A stretch of 64,000 nt of DNA, taken from assembly GCA_949126835.1 (NCBI GenBank), contig OX421503.1:6783457-6847456 (forward strand), written 5' to 3'. The translations under genes and the position numbers were made by a program. Below, in pieces: positions 56,499 through 63,702 of this stretch (the stretch's first letter is position 1; each line of letters begins with the position of its first letter). This DNA is from Anisus vortex. Taxonomy: Eukaryota; Mollusca; Gastropoda; Planorbidae. A model generated the notes under the pieces. It did not search any database, was not told where the DNA came from, and saw only the letters and a program-made list of their open reading frames with translations.

Positions 56499-58198
56499 TT
56501 ACCTAGGCGCTTACGCCGAGTATCACAATATCTACAGCATATTATGCAAACAAACAAATATATTATTATATAAAGCATACTTTAAAAAAAATTAAATATG
56601 ATTGATATAATATTTTATTTTATACAAGCTACATTGCCCGGCGTTGCCCGGGTGAAAAAAAAAGGACTGTCTGGGGTGCAGATAACAAATTTATAAACTA
56701 CACTTACTGAATACTTTTAGGAAAGTAAATAAATATTGTAATCGGGTAAAAAAAAGGCAAATATTTTTATTTAACAAAATCAATATTGCCTATAGATTTA
56801 CAATGTCTTTTGTTTTTAAAAGTTTGAAAAATGAATTGTCGAAAAAAAAAAGTATAGTCTAACTGGAGAATCGAACCCTGGTCGCCCGTATAGCAGTCCA
56901 CTACGTTTACCACTGAGCTATCGAAGACACATGTCCGATGTGAAAAATTATTGGACGGTATATTGGGCTAGGCCTAGATAGGTCAGTGACACACGTGTTT
57001 TCAAATTGACCAATGGGGATCCTCGCGGGGCTTAACACTGTCTTTTTATATATATAGAATACACACGCTACTACTGTAAAGAAAATTATTTCGTCCTACG
57101 CTTATCTGTGGTCAGAGTCTAATCTTGCATTTTTAATAGTGTTTAAAATGATGTTATTGGTTTTTGTGGTTTGTTCAGTTAACACATTCTGTGCCCGGAC
57201 GCCACTTGAATGCCAATGTTTTATTAAGCTATTTTCTTTTCGTATTTTTTTTAAAGCTATAAATTAAACATTCTAGCTTAAATTGTAAAAACATTATGTA
57301 TTTATCTTTAAGATAGGAGGGCCTGTTTCTCTTGCAAACATGCAATGTCACGGTATCATATGTTGCTGGCGTCCTTTTTTTTTAAAGACATAATTTAAAA
57401 TCTAAATATTTCTTGAAATAATTACAATTTTCACAAACAAACTTTCATTGTGTATTACAATATGACTTTCTATAACATAGTACAAATCAAGAAAAAATAA
57501 GACCTCAGCAAGAAATGGGTTAATACTTTTTAAAATACTCCTTTGCAAGAGAATATATCAGTGTCTATTGCATTCAATTTCGTAAAGAAGGCGCTACAGA
57601 TTTAAACGAGCACACTTCTAAGGACTTTATTTTGTATCCTAAAAAACTAGAAACTTTAAGGAGTGATTAAGATGATCTCTAAATAGCTTGAACTGCAAAA
57701 CTGATTGGTCTTCATTCCTCGTTCCAGTTTGATATGATTCCATTTTTTTTACGCTTTATACATATCCATTTAAGAATGGAAAAGCATGTCCGTTTTGTAT
57801 TCGCCTTAAAGAAATGCAATTAGAAATATATTTGTATAGAGTTGTAATCGTTGATTTTAGATTTGTAAATGTATCGTTTTTTAATTAATAACTCGTGTAT
57901 GTATGTAATCGACCATTAACGGTGGATTTAAATAGATCTTCTCTACTGTGGGTCATATTTTTTCAAGAGGTTCTTGAAACATATATAGTCTCACATAGTC
58001 TTTGTCAACAAAAGCTAAGAAGCTAAAACATCAATGAAATAAGACATCTTGTCAATAATGTTGCAAATATTGGTCGTATATCAGTGCCTTAGCTGGCTAA
58101 TGCCATTATCAACCTATTAATAAATACACATCTCAATACCGAATTAATATTTACTTACCTAATTTAAAAGTAAGCAATATGAGCCCAGCAAGAAGCAT
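33450..58198 (-). CDS. Modular secreted/surface protein with Ig-like features, three C-B-A exon triplets, 3' end not found
   Basis: Ten - strand coding exons join in phase: 58159-58198 (signal peptide), then 52679-52863 (C), 51157-51391 (B), 42798-43070 (A); 38068-38258 (C), 36878-37085 (B), 36132-36407 (A); 34735-34919 (C), 33893-34109 (B), 33450-33719 (A). Phases are C 1-to-0, B 0-to-1 and A 1-to-1 in every triplet, so the module (about 225 residues) is symmetric and could be duplicated freely. C carries a (V/T)-x-T-(G/V)-T-(I/L)-N strand, B a C-(Y/N)-C cluster, and A a W-C-V strand and a C-terminal Y-x-C, like B and F strands of an Ig fold. Several N-x-S/T sites are present. The gene should continue in phase 1 left of 33450; no fibrinogen or transmembrane exon was recognised. 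The second A exon has an in-frame stop. I do not recognise the family; gastropod FREP or other Ig-type lectins are possibilities only. Confidence 0.7.
33893..34109 (-). CDS. Ig-like modular gene, B exon of triplet 3
   Basis: 217 bp. Reads VFYIDLVDSCKIVPGVYNIV, ECNCTCSSGLFIIVCNPGK, and DQSSDYPGLAFY; donor GTAAGT. It is the most diverged B exon but keeps the Cys cluster and SSDY. Confidence 0.73.
34735..34919 (-). CDS. Ig-like modular gene, C exon of triplet 3
   Basis: 185 bp. Reads SLDTIVKMATPEKNLSCHHE, FFTVTLNTTSDEIGRRRKLY and DESAFHF before donor GTAAGC. Confidence 0.75.
34920..36131. other. Intron of the Ig-like gene (triplet 2 A to triplet 3 C)
   Basis: AT-rich with a GC-richer stretch at about 35220-35600 rich in GACTAAG/GTGACTGG motifs; no exon or named repeat recognised. 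A near-repeat of a CATTGTCAATATTGAAGACACT block occurs at about 35020 and 35092. Confidence 0.5.
36132..36407 (-). pseudogene. Ig-like modular gene, A exon of triplet 2, with in-frame stop
   Basis: Splice sites and phase are intact: KSHVTLKVYGKPVDLNNCVV, NISLEWCVTNLESHNLTIS, stop, IESPPVVSTSQCINHT, and SGCRRYANYTCFMN. The TAA (plus 36274-36276) replaces the Tyr codon that both other A exons have in (V/I)-(S/A)-Y-T. A product including this exon would end in triplet 2. Because A exons are phase 1-1, skipping it would restore the frame. Confidence 0.78.
36408..36877. other. Intron of the Ig-like gene (triplet 2 B to A)
   Basis: Contains a GCTGATGGGTATCTGTTACAAATT block (about 36730-36790) that may be an eroded piece of SINE family S1; otherwise nothing recognised. 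Confidence 0.4.
36878..37085 (-). CDS. Ig-like modular gene, B exon of triplet 2
   Basis: 208 bp, not visible as a long ORF. Acceptor CTCCCTAG. Reads ECTINLAKPCKPDQIAKCYC, KSNSSILTFVYNLKATVDFS, and SDYSSDYSLPVIC, then phase 1 donor GTAAGT. Confidence 0.75.
37086..38067. other. Intron of the Ig-like gene (triplet 2 C to B)
   Basis: AT-rich, no repeat or exon recognised. Confidence 0.5.
38068..38258 (-). CDS. Ig-like modular gene, C exon of triplet 2
   Basis: 191 bp. Reads GLTYHPIVKITKIEMNNSCR, EEQDNVVFTGTINTTDSNIG, ending SRYNP at donor GTAAGT. Confidence 0.73.
38822..39512 (+). pseudogene. LINE polyprotein C-terminus with an internal 45-bp minisatellite
   Basis: On the + strand it begins GRTPSGKRKRGRPAETCSRL, VEDRIKALEMSGTEVLED and, after the repeats, ends SLTEVGRLARDRKTWRGGV followed by FSLLPYATLGAKRIK and TAA. 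These are the two halves of a common LINE C-terminal signature (KRKRGRP--T, then a GMSW-E---LA-DR--WR block). Between them the segment coding MSWTEVLEDK-NVLG is repeated about 11 times. No other LINE sequence remains. It lies in an intron of the Ig-like gene, antisense to it. Confidence 0.75.
38908..39418 (+). repeat. 45-bp tandem repeat, about 11 copies
   Basis: Period exactly 45 (15 codons), GATGTCATGGACTGAAGTGT followed by TGGAAGACAAAAAGAATGTC and TTAGG; the last two copies are 44 bp. It is open in one + frame and two - frames because the period is a multiple of 3. These long frames are not independent genes. Confidence 0.9.
39513..42394. other. Large intron of the Ig-like gene (triplet 1 A to triplet 2 C), left and middle part
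   Basis: Mostly AT-rich unassigned sequence. Two small duplications occur: CTCTTTTCCATAATGTCT-TACTGGAG at about 41279 and 41320, and a roughly 70-bp unit with AAATATTCCTCGTTTATTCC and ATCTGGAGTTATTAC at about 41590 and 41660. No exon seen. Confidence 0.5.
42395..42545 (+). repeat. Dispersed repeat R-c, copy 2
   Basis: Carries TTAACCCATATATTGCTGAG, a GTCTTATTTTT block, GTGTAATATACCAATACAAG, TTTGTTTGTGAATTATTAAT, and AAAGAAATATTTAGATTTAA, in the same order as 57385-57523 on the other strand. Confidence 0.68.
42798..43070 (-). CDS. Ig-like modular gene, A exon of triplet 1
   Basis: 273 bp, phase 1-1. Reads KSRMELKAYGMPVDLNKCSI, LTIAYTDSPAVSTKEC, NKFTVSYQEASGCQRKSTYK then CDFEG. The W-C-V position of other A exons is F-Y-V here, so the presumed B-strand Cys is lost. 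Confidence 0.78.
43625..45180 (+). repeat. Dispersed repeat R-b, long copy with GC-rich core
   Basis: Starts ATATATAGTTGCCGGGAGTT with TTTG repeats and includes GTTTGTTCGCCATAGGCTCC. A GC-rich core at about 44560-44990 follows (a GGGCGTAGCGCCGAAGGCG hairpin, GTGCGGGGGCTGTCCCCCAT). It ends AACAAAACACATTGTAGTC, CATAACCACTAGTG and (TA)n. Parts recur at 8135-8490, and the start also at about 9990-10048. No protein frame was found; the short frame at 44622-44828 is unrecognised. TA-rich borders suggest a mobile element of unknown class. It lies 30 bp upstream of LTR element 2. Confidence 0.6.
45214..45812 (+). repeat. Element 2 5' LTR
   Basis: TGTTACGAGTAG... to ...CGCACGTGACA, 599 bp. The TGTTACG start is shared with element 1 and the solo-LTR-like copies. 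Confidence 0.93.
45819..45838 (+). promoter_or_regulatory. Element 2 candidate primer-binding site
   Basis: Six bases after the LTR: TGGGGGCTC then AAGTCCTGGAT. The first nine bases match the 3' end complement of a tRNA-Pro-type primer; the rest differs by a two-base insertion and a substitution from the usual site. The primer tRNA is inferred only. Confidence 0.55.
46092..49715 (+). CDS. Element 2 Gag-protease-integrase polyprotein, 1,207 aa, intact
   Basis: One frame, no stops. Residues 1-110 form a SAP-like helical N-terminus (LTSMSLTQLKEMANSLGI); 111-170 a charged coiled coil with three tandem VQLEGKRIE units; 185-350 a capsid with SCAN-like helices (LILMEDFTEKIRTDIKVHLA, AAVKADEYVIIH); 401-414 a zinc knuckle CTFCKKDGHIKENC; 553-557 the protease site RDSGA. 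Integrase has zinc ligands H779, H786, C816 and C819, and catalytic D850, D909 and E945 (35 residues between the last two). A GPY module is at 1083-1085. The end, NINLFADVANRTRLIEQ, matches the start of RT in element 1, then breaks into EEACFS and stop. Capsid, cleavage and integration functions look complete; cDNA synthesis is absent. Translation probably starts at MAEANLTLEQ, 280 nt after the LTR. Confidence 0.92.
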   Translation: MAEANLTLEQLNIFTITSEQLTSMSLTQLKEMANSLGIDITEVTPVRSKLIQDIKDCLKRHGRMLEENTMNSEESVVLNVSETLKTDIDNHEFKMNGNELSADMKFQLEMRKLEIQVQLEGKRIEVQLEGKRIEVQLEGKRIEAEKEKRLGELEKERIASNERIELAKSRSSTHTIQETNNVELYKFKKHVPSMENIEIDEFFMVFERNSIDYKFPEDKKAVLLRSALTKGKALDVVLNLTPEECNDYELIKSRVLLSYVLTPEKYRKLYREYKKEPEVSHVDFLRLEKKYFDRWLRSKNVNKDYEKLYNLILMEDFTEKIRTDIKVHLADRGIEIAEQAAVKADEYVIIHPHSHYFQNDRTSLRTQNSNTERKLRSTEDKSKQKADKQENSSFVQKRITCTFCKKDGHIKENCWSLHKEKRPIKNKNHVVLSHIAVQTETHINKTAHKRIKADRKTFDVSHEEMAKHACPSCSKSEKVFEMKTEAIEHSSFNSKGSVTDEQSVNKTFTYGGSSVARNSVGRELPECMLSDVSEGYVSPIDNQARERKIKILRDSGADISLLLKNTVPTSKLTHTGQYALISTMAGTLTAPLHRIQLKSNYFTGSVIVGIVKKFPYRGISLLLGSDIAKNQVHPVLKETKDSVQCRNTENSVCVITRAMEKQQMTNESTKKPEPTPEIDLQATFMADVLGGHSSHTDQNNLSPRQLLILAQGKDPEIGKLKEEAKNEGELETMAAGYYLRDELLMRKWRGKENDDETCSEVHQIVVPNVYRKDILHMAHDSPYAGHLGIQKTFDRILPYFFWPGLRRDVTSFCRSCHVCQMVGKPNQTIPVAPLRPILAFSEPFSHIIIDCVGPLPKTKAGHQYLFTIMCSATRFPEAIPLRSINADKISDALIGFFTRYGLPKTVQSDQGSNFTSKLFCQVLERLGIRHAVSSAYHPQSQGALERYHQTLKNMLRTFCFEHNDDWDGGIPFALFATREAVQESLGFSPFELVFGHTVRGPLKLLQETWLSSTEDTGLLTYVENFKNRLYNALKVVRSNLLQAQDKMKVYYDVNARTRIFQPGDRVLMLTPLSGQPLSAKFTGPYEVMAKLSEVNYLVKTPDRRKSQRVCHINMLKPYITREEQNVVASVNTVIRVANNSPEIERELAESKLKITKVLKSLNEKLAHLPACEQSAIKGQIYEHININLFADVANRTRLIEQEEACFS
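49716..50528 (+). other. Element 2 3' untranslated region
   Basis: About 810 bp, AT-rich, with no RT or RNase H remnant recognised, unlike element 1. Confidence 0.65.
50529..50540 (+). promoter_or_regulatory. Element 2 polypurine tract
   Basis: AGGGGGGGCGAG directly abuts the 3' LTR, the expected plus-strand priming site. Confidence 0.8.
50541..51139 (+). repeat. Element 2 3' LTR
   Basis: Same 599-bp length; direct repeat of 45214-45812 with two visible differences near 50847. Confidence 0.93.
51157..51391 (-). CDS. Ig-like modular gene, B exon of triplet 1
   Basis: Reads HCFNDLYDLCKADRFAECYC, then KSNSSVTEIVYNLKADVTYS, with SSYYYTLPAIY at the end; donor GTAGGT. CYCKSNSS and VYNLKA are shared with the triplet 2 B exon. 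The 3' LTR of element 2 ends 18 bp beyond this exon, so the transposon landed beside its splice donor. Confidence 0.75.
51870..52520 (+). repeat. Degenerate tandem repeat of about 32 bp, split by a (TA)n tract
   Basis: Variants of TAGTAATAGACATATAACGT followed by AGGCCCTAAACA recur about 15-18 times with many indels. A (TA)n tract of about 70 bp lies at 52079-52150. Located in the intron between the B and C exons of triplet 1. Confidence 0.75.
52679..52863 (-). CDS. Ig-like modular gene, C exon of triplet 1
   Basis: Reads VVQDDTINTVVKITKVEFN, then IEDQDNIIFTGTIN, and ends NFLAQ at donor GTGAGT. Two tandem acceptors (CAGTAG) allow a start at 52863 or 52860 in the same phase. The first gives 185 bp, the same as the triplet 3 C exon. 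Confidence 0.7.
53398..54092 (+). other. Element 3 leader region
   Basis: About 700 bp between the candidate LTR and the first gag frame, rich in AGAA/GAAG words. No long + frame. The - strand open frame 53578-53856 has no recognisable content. Confidence 0.5.
54093..54273 (+). pseudogene. Element 3 gag N-terminal coiled coil
   Basis: Reads ELGYTGKELDEWAERKYREQ then LERVERAKEKARADEIELKR, and stops at TGA 54271-54273. A short helical head plus a Glu/Lys/Arg-rich coiled coil is the usual N-terminus of gag in this group. No initiator Met was identified. Confidence 0.68.
54447..55292 (+). pseudogene. Element 3 gag: SCAN-like capsid and two zinc knuckles
   Basis: Capsid helices read YASVKEQLLRHFGSTEEAYR, YIDSLTNAMDKWLKRAKIDK, and LKAFIQERSPRTIEEIVDLI, the pattern of SCAN-like capsids. 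A first knuckle CGNCGRNYHVTKDC is intact. The second, CFICKKKGHIARNG, has Gly where the last Cys belongs. The first 20 or so residues of this frame are out of register (frameshift near 54480), and the frame ends at 55292 just before protease. Confidence 0.8.
55293..56083 (+). pseudogene. Element 3 protease and integrase zinc domain
   Basis: Protease starts near PVHAVRDTDSSVIAI, where the active-site D-T-G has become D-T-D (55313-55321). An in-frame TAG at 55418-55420 interrupts it. The rest (YIDIRTPYITGRVLAHVIDN, APIDLIIRN) and a linker lead straight to an integrase HHCC domain: AHSLPLAGHMGVGKTKNRI, HYFWPTM, CEVCQMK. No RT lies between them. The frame shifts near 56041. Confidence 0.8.
56062..56424 (+). 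pseudogene. Element 3 integrase core, truncated
   Basis: VAIDIIGLMPIMSNRGHRYI carries the first catalytic Asp and IISDRETQFTSKL the second. The frame reaches TPYHPQCD and then leaves homology, so the catalytic Glu and everything after it (including any RT) are absent. Confidence 0.82.
56420..56492. repeat. (TA)n microsatellite
   Basis: About 70 bp of TA at the broken right edge of element 3, close to SINE S2 copy 2. Confidence 0.88.
56624..57046 (-). mobile_element. tRNA-related SINE (family S2), copy 2
   Basis: About 423 bp, nearly identical to 5946-6370 (a few single-base and homopolymer differences visible), including the tRNA-like A and B boxes on the - strand and the GCCCGGCGTTGCCCGGG hairpin at the left end. 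Confidence 0.75.
57055..57215 (+). repeat. Dispersed repeat R-a, copy 4
   Basis: Keeps ACGCTACTACTGTAAAGAAA, TTTCGTCCTACGCTTATC, AGAGTCTAATCTTGCAT and TGTGCCCGGACGCCA. As at 6423, it directly follows the SINE S2 right border, so the two repeats share a neighbourhood twice. Confidence 0.65.
57385..57523 (-). repeat. Dispersed repeat R-c, copy 3 (minus)
   Basis: Reverse complement reads TTAACCCATTTCTTGCTGAG, GTCTTATTTTTTCTTGATTT, CTATGTTATAGAAAGTCATA and TTGTAATACACAATGAAAG, matching 25997-26130 and 42395-42545. Confidence 0.68.
57524..58158. other. Intron 1 of the Ig-like gene, right end; nothing recognised
   Basis: AT-rich; no exon or known repeat before the signal-peptide exon. Confidence 0.5.
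58159..58198 (-). CDS. Ig-like modular gene, exon 1 (signal peptide)
   Basis: ATG at 58196-58198 reads MLLAGLILLTFKL and ends in phase 1 before a consensus donor GTAAGT. A short hydrophobic core right after Met is typical of a secretory signal. The phase matches the 52863 acceptor of the first C exon. Confidence 0.65.
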
Positions 58199-60353
58199 AG
58201 TCGCCAAGATAATATATGTTTATTCCAAAAAAAATAAATCTATAAAGTAAAACGAAAGACATAAAAATGGTATTAATAGGTTTGTTTTACATGTTGTTAT
58301 ACATATATATATACAAGCCGTTATGTGCCCGATTCTTCGAACGGGCTTTTTTTTAGAATATGCTTGACACATTATAGTTTTTTAGTTTTGTTTTTGCAAC
58401 ATACATAAAGTAGTATGTTGTTTTTTTGTGGTCAGTATTTTTTAAAATTATTTTTGTTTTGCACACTTTATTATACAACAATTCAATATACAACTAAAAA
58501 GGAAAAACAAATAATAATAATTTTTTTTTTATTTCTTGCTCAAAGTATGACCACTATGATCGAATTTTGTGAGTTTATTGGGTAATTAAACTCTTTCTGT
58601 AAAACAGAACTCACATGTCTTTTAAAAAGTACTGTTAATTCGAAAATGATTGTTTGATATATTTTTTTGCTACAACATTCGTCGTAGATCAATATTTTTT
58701 TATTATTTTTTTTTTTGTTGGTGTTATTTGCTATTTATTTATTGTTGCTTTGGAAGCAAACTTAGAATTCAACAGGAAAAACAATAACAACTGAAACCGA
58801 TATGAATCATAGTTTATACAACGTATACGACATGAATTAAAACTTAAAAAAGTTGGTCCGGCAAATTTAAACATTGCCCGGCAATATAAAAATTTCCCGC
58901 TACATAGTTTATAAGACGTATACGATATAAATTAAAACTTTAAAACGTTGAGCTCGGCAATTTAAACATTGCCTGGCAATTGAACAATTTCCCGCTACAA
59001 AGTTTATAAGACGTATACACAAAATAGGTATAGAACAGAATGCACAATCCCTATATACGCACTCACTAAAAGTTACCATTTTCCGCAATGCAGCGGTCGC
59101 TAGAGACGCTACTATAGTAAAATGAGAAATGATATCTACGTCTGCCATAAATATATACAATATATATAGGGCCTACATTATCTTTCATTATAGGCTTACT
59201 TTTATATAAATTTGACTTAATTACCCATTTTGTTTTGAACATTATATGATTAGGCCAATATGATGTAAAAATATTTATTACCCGGTACTGATTTGAAAAA
59301 AAAAATGGCTTAGACGTAGCTCGGTACCGGTAAATAAATTGCTACGGCTACCGGTACATAAATATATATATACTTTTTAAACCAAAAAAAACTTTTAAAA
59401 TTATGAAGGGAAATAGGCATATAATTCATAATGAGTTAATATGAGATTGTTTATGCTGTTGTTTATCCTTTATGGAGTCAGGAAAGCCATGCAGTTTGAC
59501 ATGCTCTTTTTTACGATAATCAGTCGTTTTTGCATCATTGTTGTAGTTTATTACACAACCGTTTATGCACATTTTGCCTGAACTATTAGCTTTGGGTGTT
59601 CGAACATGTAGATTTGAAGAATAGGACGTTGTCGGCTAAATAAGCATAAATATAGAGTGTAACCAGGACCGCTGCGTTTAAATAAGCTTAGTATGGCGTC
59701 GGTATTACTGCCCAAAACAGAAATAAAATGCGATTGCGCATTCTGTTTTATACCTATTCTGTGGACATATACAACACGAATATAAACGTGAAGGAATTTT
59801 TTATTTGCCAGATACAACGTATGATACCCATTAAAACCATTAATCATTACCCATTATAACAATTTAAAAATATCCCGCTATAAATTACGACGCAAATTAA
59901 AACGTGAATATATTTTGTTCTATTCATTCATAAAGTACATTAGCAAAGGTTGAAGCGAAGTAAATTAAAAAGAATACGCAAAATTCGATGACGCCATAAA
60001 AAAAAAGACAACCAGCTATCCCTGCGCAAACTTTGATGACGTCATCCTGAAAAAAATCTCAACGCCATCCTTTTTTTTATTTTCTTAGCGCGATCGATCG
60101 AAAAACTATAAAAAGTTGGAACGGCAAATTCAACATGAACCCAAAATATGTCGTTTTATTCGCGTTTTTTGACCAAACTGACCACTGCGGTCATTTTAAT
60201 TTTTTTAAAACCTTGACAGTGTTCACCGCCGTAACGCAAAGAATATTTGTAGCAAATTTCACGTTTTTATGTCCAGTATTTAAAAAGATTATGCGGTATG
60301 TACATACCCAGCCAGCCAGCCAGCCACATATTCCTTTTGAGATTTATATATAT

Positions 60354-62027
60354 ACAAGCCGTTATGTGCCCGGTCCTCCGAACCGGCTAAAAGTTATGTT
60401 TACATACACTCGAACTACTCAGGCAGTTATAATGAGATTGCCCGCATGACCTACGACACGAATTTAAACGTGAGGTAATTTTTTATTTGCCCGCTACAAC
60501 ATGAATTACCCGTTAAAATCATTACTCATCACCCATTATAACAATTACAAAATTGCCCGCTATAAATTACGACGCAAATTAAAACATGAATATATTTTGT
60601 TATATTCATTGATTAAGAACATTCGACAGTACTTTTATTTTTTTTTAATGATTGTTTGATATATTTTTTTACGACAAACATTAAGTCGCAGACCTATGTT
60701 GTGTTGTTTTTGTTTATTTGCTATTTATTTATTTATTGTTGCTTTGGAAGCAAACTTAGAATTAAATTTTCTATTCAACATGTAAAACGATAACAAATGA
60801 AACCCATATGAAATAATGTTTATAAAACGTATACGACACGAATTAAAACTTTAAAAAGTTAGTTCCAGCAATTTGAACATTGCCCGGCAAATTAAACATT
60901 GCCCGGTAATATAAACATTGTCCGGTAATTTAAACATTGCCCGGTAATTTAAACATTGCCCGGTAATTTAAACATTGCCCGGTATTATAAACATTGCCCG
61001 GTAATTTAAACATTGCCCGGTAATTAAACATTGCCCGGTAATTTAAACATTGCCCGGTAATTTAAACATTGCCCGGTAATTTAAACATTGCCCGGTATTA
61101 TAAACATTGCCCGGTAATTTAAACATTGCCCGGTAATTTAAACAATGGCCGTTACCAAGGCGATAAGCCTAAAGGTGCCCAGTTCTCGGAACTGTATAAA
61201 ATAACCCATGGAGTTATAAGCAATAGTCTTTTCCGGTAAATTAAACCATTTAAATATTGCATTCTTCAAATTACGACGCAAATTAAAACAAAATTTGGTT
61301 CCCTTCTTAAACGCATAAATACGCAAAATTTGATGACGCCATATAATTATAAGCTTAAATATAGAGTGTAACCAGGACCACTGCGTTTAAATAAGCTTAG
61401 TAATGCGTCGGTATTACTTCCCGAAACAGAAAAAAAATGCCAAATCTATTTGCTTTGTCCTATGTTTGTAAAGTTTTAAATTATTAATTAGCTTTAAGTC
61501 ATGTATTCACAGTGTAAAGTATTAAAGTAGTGATAGATTAAGAAAATCAACTACAGTATTGGTAGTGTAAAGAATTTATGTTGTTTACGGCACGTAGGCA
61601 ATTTAAACATGAAGAAAATTTGTTCCCATCATTGAGATAAAAATCCATGCACATAGTTTAATGACGTTAATTTAAACATGAATGAAAAATGTCCCTTCAT
61701 CGCTAAAAAATCCATGCGCAAAGATTGATGACGTCATAAAAATAATCTCAGGGCATCCTTTTTTTTCTAACTTTGTGACGAAAAACTATAAAAAGTTGTA
61801 CTGGCAAAGACAATGTGAATCAAAAGTTGTGTTTTTTTTCGCGTTTTTTGACCAAACTGACCACTGCGGTCATTTTAATTTTTTAAAACCTTGACAGTGT
61901 TCACCGCCGTAACGCAAAGAATATTTGTAGCAAATTTCACGTTTTTATGTCCAGTATTTAAAAAGATTATGCGGTATGTACATACCCAGCCAGCCAGCCA
62001 CATATTCCTTTTGAGATTTATATATAT
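60354..62027 (+). repeat. Long tandem unit 2
   Basis: 1,674 bp from one ACAAGCCGTTATG to the next. Minisatellite at about 60873-61145. Confidence 0.85.
60873..61145 (+). repeat. 19-bp minisatellite, unit 2
   Basis: ATTTAAACATTGCCCGGTA repeated about 14 times with few variants (a one-base-shorter copy and a TATTATAAACATT variant). The same order of variants is repeated at 62548-62820, so the array was copied as a block. Confidence 0.9.
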
Positions 62028-63702
62028 ACAAGCCGTTATGTGCCCAATACTCCGAACCGGCTAAAAGTTATGTTTACATACACTCTAACTACTCAGGCAG
62101 TTATAATGAGATTGCCCGCATGACCTACGACACGAATTTAAACGTGAGGTAATTTTTTATTTGCCCGCTACAACATGAATTACCCGTTAAAATCATTACT
62201 CATCACCCATTATAACAATTACAAAATTGCCCGCTATAAATTACGACGCAAATTAAAACATGAATATATTTTGTTCTATTCATTGATAAAGAACATTCGA
62301 AAGTACTTTTATTTTTTTTTTAATGATTGTTTGATATATTTTTTTACGACAAACATTAAGTCGCAGACCTATGTTGTGTTGTTTTTGTTTATTTGCTATT
62401 TATTTATTTATTGTTGCTTTGGAAGCAAACTTAGAATTAAATTTTCTATTCAACATGTAAAACGATAACAAATGAAACCCATATGAAATAATGTTTATAA
62501 AACGTATACGACACGAATTAAAACTTTAAAAAGTTAGTTCCAGCAATTTGAACATTGCCCGGCAAATTAAACATTGCCCGGTAATATAAACATTGTCCGG
62601 TAATTTAAACATTGCCCGGTAATTTAAACATTGCCCGGTAATTTAAACATTGCCCGGTATTATAAACATTGCCCGGTAATTTAAACATTGCCCGGTAATT
62701 AAACATTGCCCGGTAATTTAAACATTGCCCGGTAATTTAAACATTGCCCGGTAATTTAAACATTGCCCGGTATTATAAACATTGCCCGGTAATTTAAACA
62801 TTGCCCGGTAATTTAAACAATGGCCGTTACCAAGGCGATAAGCCTAAAGGTGCCCAGTTCTCGGAACTGTATAAAATAACCCATGGAGTTATAAGCAATA
62901 GTCTTTTCCGGTAAATTAAACCATTTAAATATTGCATTCTTCAAATTACGACGCAAATTAAAACAAAATTTGGTTCCCTTCTTAAACGCATAAATACGCA
63001 AAATTTGATGACGCCATATAATTATAAGCTTAAATATAGAGTGTAACCAGGACCACTGCGTTTAAATAAGCTTAGTAATGCGTCGGTATTACTTCCCGAA
63101 ACAGAAAAAAAATGCCAAATCTATTTGCTTTGTCCTATGTTTGTAAAGTTTTAAATTATTAATTAGCTTTAAGTCATGTATTCACAGTGTAAAGTATTAA
63201 AGTAGTGATAGATTAAGAAAATCAACTACAGTATTGGTAGTGTAAAGAATTTATGTTGTTTACGGCACGTAGGCAATTTAAACATGAAGAAAATTTGTTC
63301 CCATCATTGAGATAAAAATCCATGCACACAGTTTAATGACGTTAATTTAAACATGAATGAAAAATGTCCCTTCATCGCTAAAAAATCCATGCGCAAAGAT
63401 TGATGACGTCATAAAAATAATCTCAGGGCATCCTTTTTTTTCTAACTTTGTGACGAAAAACTATAAAAAGTTGTACTGGCAAAGACAATGTGAATCAAAA
63501 GTTGTGTTTTTTTTCGCGTTTTTTGACCAAACTGACCACTGCGGTCATTTTAATTTTTTAAAACCTTGACAGTGTTCACCGCCGTAACGCAAAGAATATT
63601 TGTAGCAAATTTCACGTTTTTATGTCCAGTATTTAAAAAGATTATGCGGTATGTACATACCCAGCCAGCCAGCCACATATTCCTTTTGAGATTTATATAT
63701 AT
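62028..63702 (+). repeat. Long tandem unit 3
   Basis: 1,675 bp, matching unit 2 almost base for base; differences such as CCCAATACTCC for CCCGGTCCTCC are near its start. Confidence 0.85.
62548..62820 (+). repeat. 19-bp minisatellite, unit 3
   Basis: Copy of 60873-61145, with the same variant order. Confidence 0.9.

Noticed and set aside
33450..58198. Assigning the modular gene to the FREP family
   Set aside because: Only general Ig-like Cys/Tyr patterns were seen and no fibrinogen domain was found on the minus strand, so the name is not supported.
60135..63569. Small open frames repeated in the long tandem units (for example 61138-61326 and 62813-63001)
   Set aside because: They are identical only because the units are copies; their composition is low-complexity and no domain or start context supports translation.
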